Source of the DNA: a virus
Virus record (IMG/VR): IMGVR_UViG_3300035698_010415
Span: 1 to 22,305 of that record
DNA: 22,305 bases
Direction: 5' to 3' (one strand)
Below the pieces are notes generated by a model. That model saw only the letters and a list, made by a program, of their open reading frames with translations. It searched no databases and was not told the origin of the DNA. Of this stretch, positions 14,714-21,707 are shown in pieces. The translations under genes and the position numbers were made by a program. Each line of letters begins with the position of its first letter. Within the stretch, counting starts at the first letter, position 1.

Positions 14714-15250
14714 ATGCCCACAACACATGTCAACGCGATGAACGCAATACGATCCAAGTTTTGGCTAACTTGGGTTGATTGGATCACAAACGGTGTTCCA
14801 ACTGACATTCGCCAACCAGCGGGATCGCGAGATTTCCCATTGTCGTTACTGACGGCACCGGGGCAAGAAGCTTACGTTCCAGAAGTTGTTTGGCAAAATG
14901 TCGAACGCAAAGACCCAAATGATCATTCTCGACATTGGTGTCGATTTGTAACTGACGTTGTTAGTAACAACCAAGCTGCATTTCGCACGGACGACACGAC
15001 TATCAGTGATAAGCGTGTCAAGTATACCGAGAAGGGAATTATCATTATCCAAATGTTTCTTTCGAAGTCAGCGTTTGAAAGTGACATTGACCGCAAGTTG
15101 TCAGTGATAGCTCGCGACATATTTCGAACCCGCAACAATCGGGACGCAGTGGTGTGGTATCAAAACCCTACCATTCGTTATTTGAAGCCCGAAGAACGGT
15201 GGTTTCGATCAAATGTTATTGCTGAATACGAATTCGATGAACATGTTTAA
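14714..15250 (+). CDS. Tail terminator / tail completion protein (probable)
   Basis: The 178-residue product sits immediately before the tail tube gene. The central part has an alternating alpha-beta pattern: K-Y-T-E-K-G-I-I-I-I-Q-M-F-L-S-K as a hydrophobic strand, then a helix S-D-I-D-R-K-L-S-V-I-A-R-D-I-F, and late strands V-V-W-Y-Q-N-P and V-I-A-E-Y-E-F-D. This matches the size, fold pattern and position of tail terminators that cap the tube and join it to the head. It starts 2 bp after the beta-helix gene. The name rests on position and secondary-structure pattern, not on a conserved catalytic motif. Confidence 0.7.
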   Translation: MPTTHVNAMNAIRSKFWLTWVDWITNGVPTDIRQPAGSRDFPLSLLTAPGQEAYVPEVVWQNVERKDPNDHSRHWCRFVTDVVSNNQAAFRTDDTTISDKRVKYTEKGIIIIQMFLSKSAFESDIDRKLSVIARDIFRTRNNRDAVVWYQNPTIRYLKPEERWFRSNVIAEYEFDEHV

Positions 15251-15261
15251 GGAATATACCT

Positions 15262-17268
15262 ATGGGTGCAAGCCTAAAGAAAATTGACTCAAACATCACT
15301 GGACTTGCGATTGCTCAAGAAGCATCTCTTGGGACGCTACCAGATGGTGTTACTCCTGATTTTACAATCAGCGCGTTGACGGCTAACGATGCCGCAATCT
15401 CTGCAATTGATGTTCAATGGAACCAAGACTTGAAACGCTTGACCATTGAAGCAACCACCGGACCCAACGTTACCGGAGATAATATCTTCATGGCAATCGT
15501 TCGCGATGCCGGTAACGTTGGTGTGTTTACAACCGACGTTGGCGATCTCGTAGTCCAGCAAGGTGGCATCGGCTACACCGAACGCGGTAACCCGCTCGAT
15601 GCGATGGCAGAATGGTCGCCGAACAACATTCCTGGAGCCCAAGGGGTTACGCTCGGCATCGTTGCTGATATCGGTAACTACTACGAAGCTGGTGATCGCT
15701 TCATCATTGTCATTGGAACCGTACTTGCTGATCTCGCTGACCATCCCAACACGTTCGACGAGTCGACGTTCAAGGATATCTTGATCACCGCAATCGGTAC
15801 TGGTCCAGTCGAATGGTTCAACCAAGAACCAAACGAGTACGACGACTTTGGTGCTGAGATCGAAACGACCGCTCGTGAAACAATCAACCCTTCTCGTCAA
15901 ACGAAAAAGGGTGTTGTTACCGATCTCGACGCAGACGGTGGTTTTCAAACGGACTTGACGCAAAGTAACATGCAACGCAACTTGCAAGGTTTCTTCTTTG
16001 CCGACGCTCGCGAGAAAGCTACAACCGCATCGATCACAGTGCCGTATGCAACGCGGACTCAAGTTGCGATCGGGGACGATGGTGTCCTTACTTTCGGTGG
16101 TGACATTGCTACTCAATTTCGCGTAAACGATCTCATTAAAGTTTCCAACGCAATCAATGATCCCAATAACCGTGTGGGACTTACGCTGTCAATTGATGCT
16201 GGTGACGAACTCACAATGGCAAGTATTGCTAGCTTGGTGAACGAAAACACCGCAGCGGTGATTGCCGAAGTGGTTGGACACCAGTTGGCCGATGGAGCAA
16301 CGGGTATCACGTTGGCTCAGAACACGATGACGTTGACGAACGCACTCGATGACTTCACGTTGCTTGGGTTGATCCCCGGCGAGTGGATTTACATCGGTGG
16401 AGATCTTGACGAGCATAAGTTCAACAAGAACGGTCCCGGTTTCGCTCGTGTCGTTTCTGTGACCACCGACTCGTTGGTTGTTGAGCAAGTGAGTTGGGCT
16501 TCACCACAAACCGAAGCTGCACTTGCTGGTAAGTCGATTCGATTGTTCTTCGGAACTGTGATCAAAAACGAAAAGCTTTCGAGCTTGATCAAGTGCCGAA
16601 GTTACCACATTGAGCGAACGCTTGGTGAAGACTCATTCGGAACTCAATCCGAATACTTGGTCGGAGCCGTCGCTAACGAAATGACAATGAACTTCTCGTC
16701 GACTGACAAGTTGACCGTGGACATGTCATACGTCGCGACCGACAACGAGCTTCGCAACGGAGCCGAAGGAGTTCACGACGGTGATCACTACGCACCACCG
16801 TTCGAAGATGCGTTCAACACTACGTCGAACATTCATCAAATGCGAATCTATGTTCACGACAAAACTGCCGTGACTCCAGGATCGTTGTTCGGATTCGTTG
16901 AAGAAGGTGAATTGGTAATCAACAACAACGTGAGCGGACTGAAAGCAATTGGCGTGCTTGGATCATTCGATCTGAATGTGGGCAACTTCGACGTGACTGG
17001 TGAACTGAGTGTTTACTTCGCAACGGTTGAAGCTGTTCGAGCCGTTCGCAACAACGCTGACGTTGGCTTCAATGTCATCGGAACCAAAGACAACGCTGGA
17101 TTCATTTTCGATATCCCACTCTTGTCGCTTGGCAACGGTCGAAACGCTGTTGAAAAAGACACACCTATCATGCTCCCGCTGGAGAAGATGGGTGCCGAAA
17201 ACGAACTCGGTTACACCTTGCTGTCGTGCTGGTACCCATACTTGCCAAATGCAGCAATGGACGAGTAA
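15262..17268 (+). CDS. Major tail tube protein, enlarged
   Basis: The 668-residue product starts after AAGGA with good spacing. The N-terminal G-L-A-I-A-Q-E-A-S-L-G-T-L and the stretch N-P-S-R-Q-T-K-K-G (Arg212), D-G-G-F-Q-T-D-L-T and N-L-Q-G-F-F-F-A are hallmarks of siphophage tube proteins. About 150 residues of beta-rich sequence lie between these two hallmarks, and further beta domains (about 260-430) contain repeated V-V-S-V-T-type strands. The C-terminal third holds the second half of the tube fold (E-M-T-M-N-F, G-E-L-V-I-N-N-N-V-S-G-L). Hexamers stack into the tail tube; the extra domains probably decorate its outside. An 8-bp hairpin follows the stop. Confidence 0.85.
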   Translation: MGASLKKIDSNITGLAIAQEASLGTLPDGVTPDFTISALTANDAAISAIDVQWNQDLKRLTIEATTGPNVTGDNIFMAIVRDAGNVGVFTTDVGDLVVQQGGIGYTERGNPLDAMAEWSPNNIPGAQGVTLGIVADIGNYYEAGDRFIIVIGTVLADLADHPNTFDESTFKDILITAIGTGPVEWFNQEPNEYDDFGAEIETTARETINPSRQTKKGVVTDLDADGGFQTDLTQSNMQRNLQGFFFADAREKATTASITVPYATRTQVAIGDDGVLTFGGDIATQFRVNDLIKVSNAINDPNNRVGLTLSIDAGDELTMASIASLVNENTAAVIAEVVGHQLADGATGITLAQNTMTLTNALDDFTLLGLIPGEWIYIGGDLDEHKFNKNGPGFARVVSVTTDSLVVEQVSWASPQTEAALAGKSIRLFFGTVIKNEKLSSLIKCRSYHIERTLGEDSFGTQSEYLVGAVANEMTMNFSSTDKLTVDMSYVATDNELRNGAEGVHDGDHYAPPFEDAFNTTSNIHQMRIYVHDKTAVTPGSLFGFVEEGELVINNNVSGLKAIGVLGSFDLNVGNFDVTGELSVYFATVEAVRAVRNNADVGFNVIGTKDNAGFIFDIPLLSLGNGRNAVEKDTPIMLPLEKMGAENELGYTLLSCWYPYLPNAAMDE

Positions 17269-17281
17269 ACGATTCTTATGG

Positions 17282-17340
17282 GGTCTTGCGACCTAGCCGC
17301 AACAACCGGGAAGGGCTTTAAGCAAGACCGGTATTTTATT
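17282..17340 (+). terminator. Hairpin after the tail tube gene, possible terminator
   Basis: GGTCTTGC (17282-17289) is perfectly complementary to GCAAGACC (17322-17329), with a smaller nested AGCC/GGCT pair. A T-rich stretch, GGTATTTTATTTC, follows. The T-run is interrupted, so partial termination or attenuation after the highly expressed tube gene is more likely than a full stop. Confidence 0.5.
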
Positions 17341-17370
17341 TCTACAATTGCCTAACATGGAGTGCCCACA

Positions 17371-17934
17371 ATGGGACTAAGAAAGAAGTACGGAACAGAT
17401 CAGTCAAAAGTCAGCGAGGGAGTTGACTACGTCATTGATCGTTACGAAAAAGAAACCGATAAGACTGGCGAAGACGGCAAGCCCGTAATGGAACAAGTTC
17501 AAGCCATAGTCAAACTTTCGTTTATGTCCGCAGCAAGTAACGAGCGATTCGAAAAAGAAGTTTCTCGTTTGTCCAAGCCGCATCGTCGTCAACTGACTAA
17601 CAACACGTTGGACGCAGTGACGAGCCGGTTGATCACAATCAAAGCGTTTGTTCGCACAATCGTTCTCGGTTGGGAGAATGTGGTTCTCAACGAAGAAGAA
17701 GGTCCACTGTTGTTCAACGAAACCAACGCAATCACGTTGTTTGAAGAACTGCCGGAACTCTACGACGAGTTGTTGCAAGTCTCCAGCGACCGCAGTTTGT
17801 TTGGTGTTGAAGACGACGATCCAGATGCGGACAAAGCCGCAGCAAAAAACTCACCGAGTTCTTCCAGCACAAACTCGACTTTCCCGACAGCGGAGAAACC
17901 GCATCTGGAGAAGGAAAGCTTGCCCGGCAGTTAA
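17371..17934 (+). CDS. Tail assembly chaperone, short form (gpG-like)
   Basis: The 187-residue product precedes a second small frame and the tape measure, the position of lambda gpG-type chaperones. ATG 17371 is preferred over GTG 17362 because GGAG (17358-17361) is well placed only for the ATG. The N-terminal 145 residues are helical (Y-V-I-D-R-Y-E-K-E and E-E-L-P-E-L-Y-D-E-L-L). After an acidic stretch the frame reads G-C-A A-A-A A-A-C and then a low-complexity Ser/Thr/Pro tail to the stop, as expected when most ribosomes stay in frame at a slippery site. It would bind the tape measure and recruit tube subunits. Confidence 0.8.
   Translation: MGLRKKYGTDQSKVSEGVDYVIDRYEKETDKTGEDGKPVMEQVQAIVKLSFMSAASNERFEKEVSRLSKPHRRQLTNNTLDAVTSRLITIKAFVRTIVLGWENVVLNEEEGPLLFNETNAITLFEELPELYDELLQVSSDRSLFGVEDDDPDADKAAAKNSPSSSSTNSTFPTAEKPHLEKESLPGS
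17844..17877 (+). promoter_or_regulatory. Programmed -1 ribosomal frameshift site
   Basis: The heptamer A-AAA-AAC (17844-17850) is in the correct phase (GCA AAA AAC in the chaperone frame). Four bases later CGAGTT (17855-17860) pairs with AACTCG (17872-17877) around an 11-nt loop. The loop bases TCCAG (17863-17867) are complementary to CTGGA at 17905-17909, so a pseudoknot is possible. Slippage joins the short chaperone frame to the downstream frame, which is free of stops from 17850 to 18209. Confidence 0.88.
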
Positions 17935-18209
17935 GAAAAGCGGGCATGACTGATAATCGGGCACTCAATCCACCCGAATTGATAATCGGATTGTACTTTT
18001 ACTATACGGCATTTCTGGAACTATCAACTGAGCGATTGTTTGACGGTGGACCAATACCACTGAGTGCAATGAAGACTTTTGCTTTGAGACACGAACTCGA
18101 CAGTGACCAGTTCCAGGATTTGCTGTTCTTTACGAACAAGCTTGACATAACCCTAGCGGAACACATTGCCAAGAAAAGTCGTAAAGATTCCAAGATCAAA
18201 GGTAAGTAA
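17850..18209 (+). CDS. Tail assembly chaperone, frameshift extension (gpT-like)
   Basis: After a -1 shift at 17850 the frame reads L-T-E-F-F-Q-H-K-L-D-F-P and continues without stop for 119 residues, giving a 279-residue fusion from ATG 17371. An ATG at 17946 would give only 87 residues; the plausible protein sequence upstream of it argues for the fusion. Residues such as E-L-I-I-G-L-Y-F-Y-Y-T-A-F and a basic C-terminus (K-K-S-R-K-D-S-K-I-K) follow. In lambda and many siphophages the gpGT fusion, made at a few percent, links tape measure and tube subunits. The next gene starts directly after this stop. Confidence 0.85.
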   Translation, partial: LTEFFQHKLDFPDSGETASGEGKLARQLRKAGMTDNRALNPPELIIGLYFYYTAFLELSTERLFDGGPIPLSAMKTFALRHELDSDQFQDLLFFTNKLDITLAEHIAKKSRKDSKIKGK

Positions 18210-18647
18210 GTGGCGAAGCGAACATTACTTGGGTTAGCTGGCAGAACGGATCGTATGACCAAGAAGCTAGATAAGAAACGAGCCCAACTAATTCGACTCG
18301 TCGCATTCAACACTTTGGTCGAATTGGTCACTTCAACACCGGTTGATACGTCGACTGCATTGTCAAACTGGCAAGTCGCAATCAACGAGCCGGTAATGGC
18401 AGCGATCAATGCTCACTTTGAGGGTCGGTTTGGGTCCACGGCTTCTGCGTCAGTTTCGGCAGCAATCCGTGCGGCTCGTTCCGAACTCAAAACTCTTAAA
18501 GCCGGTGACGTGGTCAACTTGTCGAACTTGGTTGACTACATCGAACAGTTGAACAACGGGAGTTCGGCTCAAGCACCAGCGGGATTCGTCCAACGTGCCA
18601 TACTTGTGGGCAGAGAAACAGTTAAAGCGTTCAAAATGGATTTGTAA
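18210..18647 (+). CDS. HK97 gp10-like / minor tail protein Z-like protein
   Basis: The 145-residue product starts with GTG immediately after the previous TAA, with AAAGGT upstream. The signature T-S-T-P-V-D-T-S-T-A-L-S-N-W-Q-V (about residues 40-56) and the later D-Y-I-E-Q-L-N-N-G-S-S-A-Q-A-P-A-G-F-V are those of gp10-like neck or tail-completion proteins, which normally have T-P-V-D-T-G-x-x-R-x-N-W. Here Ser replaces the usual Gly. Such genes usually sit between adaptor and tube genes; the position between the chaperones and the tape measure is unusual. It probably helps connect tail to head, although the exact contact is not shown by sequence. Confidence 0.75.
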   Translation: MAKRTLLGLAGRTDRMTKKLDKKRAQLIRLVAFNTLVELVTSTPVDTSTALSNWQVAINEPVMAAINAHFEGRFGSTASASVSAAIRAARSELKTLKAGDVVNLSNLVDYIEQLNNGSSAQAPAGFVQRAILVGRETVKAFKMDL

Positions 18648-18650
18648 ACG

Positions 18651-21600
18651 ATGGCAGACGAACGAATTGATATTGAGATACGGGACCGTATCAATAGTCG
18701 AATCCGTAAGAAGATCAAGGCTATCGGGACCGCAGCACGAGCTTCTAGTGTTGATATCGGAATTCTCAAGAAAGCACTCAACTTCAACAATCTTAATCTC
18801 GGTCTTCGCAACACAGGGATCGGTAAGATTGGTGCGGAAATGCAGAAAGCTGCATTGAACGCTGACAAGCTCGCACTTTCACAAAATAAAGTTGCGACAG
18901 CGTTGGTGAAGCTTGGACTTGAAGAACAAAAGCTCGCAACAGTCCGATCACAAGCCGCAGCGAAAAGTGCGATTGCTCAACAGAAGTATCGCCAAGAGAT
19001 TGCCAAGACCATGACGGCACAGAGTGCCCGCGTTCACTCTGCAATGCTCGGCGAACAGAAAATTCAACAAGCTCAAAACAAAACCGCAATAACAGCTAGA
19101 CAAGTTAGTGCTGCGAATGAGCGGTTAACGCAAGTTCAACATAGAACTGCGGTATCGGCAAGTCGCTTAGCAGTTGAGCAAAACAAAGTTGCGATCTCGA
19201 ACAATCAAGTTGCGATCAGTGATAACAAGTTGTTGATCTCGCACGATAATGTGAAGATTAGTGCCAACAATCTCGCATTGAGCAATGACAAGTTATTGAT
19301 CTCAAACGACAAAGTGAAGTCGTCGGTAAACCAGTTGGCAATCGCTGACGAAAAACTATTTATCGCAGAAAACAAAGCCAAGACCAGTGCTGTTCAATTA
19401 GCTGCCGCAGAAGCTCGTCTAGCTGCACAACAAGCTCGTTTGGCGGCAGCGACAGCGAATACCAGTAGAAGTCAATCAGCGGGCACAGCGTCGTCCAGTC
19501 GCTTGAGTTCTGCGTTGTCAGTTCTCAGCACTCGACTGATTGCGGTGGGTCGCGGAGCGGCAACTGCGGCTCGTGGTCTAATGAGCTTCTTCCGAACAAT
19601 TCGAGCGGTGCGAACTGCAACAGTTGGTGCGGCACAGACAATTCGTTCGTTCTTGTCTGCATTCTTATTGATTGGTGCCACTGGTGGTATCTTCCGGCAA
19701 CTAGATGCGTATCGACAATTGCAAAACCAATTGCGAATCACCACGGACTCGCAAGATGGTTTGAATAAGATCACCAAGGAAATGTTCCAGATTGCCGACA
19801 AAGCTCGTGTGCCGGTAACGTCACTTGCGAAAACGTTCCGGCGATTCGACTTTGCGATCCAGAACTTGGGTGGTAGTCAACGCGAGTCATTACGACTGAC
19901 TGAAACCGTTGGTAAGTTGCTCACGCTATCCGGCTCGACTGCGGAAGAAGCCGCGAGTTCGTTGCTCCAGCTTTCGCAAGCGTTCAACAAAGGTAAGCTT
20001 GACGGTGACGAGTTTCGATCAGTTGCGGAATTGATGCCGCAAGCGATTCACGAGATCACTAAAGTGCTTAAAATTTCACGCGGTGAGATTTTCAAGTATT
20101 CTGAAGAAGGTAAGATTACGGTTGACGTGTTGCGAGAAGCATTTGGCAATCTTGCTAAGCAAGTTGACCGCGACATGAAAAAGTTGCCACGAACAATTGA
20201 ACAAGCTTGGACTCAGCTAAAAAACGCAGTCACTCAGTTCTTCGGCGAGTTGAATGAGAAGTTCGGCTTCACTGACGGAATCATTCGCTTCATTGATTCG
20301 ATTCGAAACAACTTACCCGCTGTTGTTCGCTGGGTGCGTGCATTCGGTGCAGCGTTGGCAGTGGTTGCAGCGTCGGGAGCGTTAGCTTTACTGTACCCAC
20401 TGACTTTGTTCTTCGTTTCGTTACCGGGTCAGATTACACTCGCCACGGGATACCTTACTTTCTTCGCTGATCAAATCAAAGTTGGTACGACTGGAATCAT
20501 AACGTTCCGTGACGTAGCTTGGTCTTTCTTTACGAAGCTGCCGGGCTTGATTGCGGAGTTGTTCAAGGTGACTGGCGTTTCCGGTTTCTTCGAGAACGTC
20601 TTTGGCGATCCACAAAAAGTGTTCCAATTGTACACTGCGTTGATCATGGGTTTGAAAGACGCTATCGTTAACTTGATCTCGTTCGGGCAAGCCCTTTTTT
20701 CAACTTGGAAGTCATTGTCTTGGGGTGACATTGGTATGTTGTTCCTTGAAGGTTTCGTTAACGCGGCTCGTACAATATCAGTTATGTTTCTCCAAGTCAT
20801 CAAAGCTTTGATTCCACCGATCATCAAAGCGTGGGACTACGGAGTGCAACTAATGATTCACTCCATTGCCAACTTGTTTGAAGCGTTTCCCCAAGGTGCG
20901 AAGTGGGCTTTCGGAATTGACGATAACGCGATTGCAAACATTCGCGAAGCTGCCACTGCGTTTAAGACGGACTTCAAACCAGCGGTCGATGGTGTTCAGC
21001 TTGCAATGGAAGCAATCAACACTACCGCAGATGATATGACTCCCGTAACACGACGTGCTGCGGCACACTTCGGTGCGGAATGGACAAACGCATACCAGCG
21101 AGCCCAAGGTGCATTCAAGGGTTTCCAAAAAGAAGTGATGAAAGACGCTATGGCTAACGCTCGCTTCCGAATCGAAGTCAACGGAACTGCGTGGCAAAAA
21201 ATCCAACTGACTGCGTTTGATTCGATGCGAAAGATAAACGAGAACTGGCGTGCAGTGAGTCAAGAAATGGTTGCGAACCAAACTGCCGCCGCCAATGGCA
21301 TGACGCAAAACTGGTCAACGACATTCGAGACATTTTATAGCATCGCAAAGATTGTGGGCAACGCAATCTTAGGTATCTTGCAACAACTCGGTGCCGAGAT
21401 TGCATCGACTGCGAACAACCTACTGAGTATTGCGAACAAAGCAACTGGCGGTTTGATCCCGAAACAAATTAGCGGTGGTGCTGTTGGTCAAGGGGTTGGC
21501 TTCGCGTTGGGTGGTCCGACCGGTGGGACACTTGGTCAAGGGCTTGGTTTGTTCGCGTCGGGTGGTGGTGACGCTAACTTACGTGGAGCATCAGAAGACA

Positions 21601-21707
21601 TTAAGAAAACTGAGAATGCGGTGTTGAGTTTGGGCAACGCAATTGGAACGGTCAAGCAAGGTGTGAATGATTTCTTCGAAGGTTTCAAAGCGTTGGAAGG
21701 ATCGTGA
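18651..21707 (+). CDS. Tape measure protein, part up to the first in-frame TGA
   Basis: These 1018 residues carry a helical N-terminus with 13 contiguous seven-residue repeats (178-268, of the form N-K-V-A-I-S-N). A conserved tape-measure core follows (about 345-470: Y-R-Q-L-Q-N-Q-L-R-I-T, L-T-L-S-G-S-T-A-E-E-A, Q-A-F-N-K-G-K-L-D-G-D-E-F-R-S, M-P-Q-A-I), then hydrophobic segments (about 565-590 and later) and a Gly-rich region. It sets tail length and fills the tube lumen. The frame meets TGA at 21705, but the same frame continues into a typical tape-measure C-terminus beyond, so this is unlikely to be the natural end. The start is 3 bp after the previous stop. Confidence 0.9.
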   Translation: MADERIDIEIRDRINSRIRKKIKAIGTAARASSVDIGILKKALNFNNLNLGLRNTGIGKIGAEMQKAALNADKLALSQNKVATALVKLGLEEQKLATVRSQAAAKSAIAQQKYRQEIAKTMTAQSARVHSAMLGEQKIQQAQNKTAITARQVSAANERLTQVQHRTAVSASRLAVEQNKVAISNNQVAISDNKLLISHDNVKISANNLALSNDKLLISNDKVKSSVNQLAIADEKLFIAENKAKTSAVQLAAAEARLAAQQARLAAATANTSRSQSAGTASSSRLSSALSVLSTRLIAVGRGAATAARGLMSFFRTIRAVRTATVGAAQTIRSFLSAFLLIGATGGIFRQLDAYRQLQNQLRITTDSQDGLNKITKEMFQIADKARVPVTSLAKTFRRFDFAIQNLGGSQRESLRLTETVGKLLTLSGSTAEEAASSLLQLSQAFNKGKLDGDEFRSVAELMPQAIHEITKVLKISRGEIFKYSEEGKITVDVLREAFGNLAKQVDRDMKKLPRTIEQAWTQLKNAVTQFFGELNEKFGFTDGIIRFIDSIRNNLPAVVRWVRAFGAALAVVAASGALALLYPLTLFFVSLPGQITLATGYLTFFADQIKVGTTGIITFRDVAWSFFTKLPGLIAELFKVTGVSGFFENVFGDPQKVFQLYTALIMGLKDAIVNLISFGQALFSTWKSLSWGDIGMLFLEGFVNAARTISVMFLQVIKALIPPIIKAWDYGVQLMIHSIANLFEAFPQGAKWAFGIDDNAIANIREAATAFKTDFKPAVDGVQLAMEAINTTADDMTPVTRRAAAHFGAEWTNAYQRAQGAFKGFQKEVMKDAMANARFRIEVNGTAWQKIQLTAFDSMRKINENWRAVSQEMVANQTAAANGMTQNWSTTFETFYSIAKIVGNAILGILQQLGAEIASTANNLLSIANKATGGLIPKQISGGAVGQGVGFALGGPTGGTLGQGLGLFASGGGDANLRGASEDIKKTENAVLSLGNAIGTVKQGVNDFFEGFKALEGS

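Noticed and set aside
15337-16116. A 259-codon open frame on the minus strand inside the tail tube gene
   Set aside because: It lies fully within a well-supported tube gene and its product is Cys/Arg/Asp-rich without domain features; it is a shadow of + strand codon bias.
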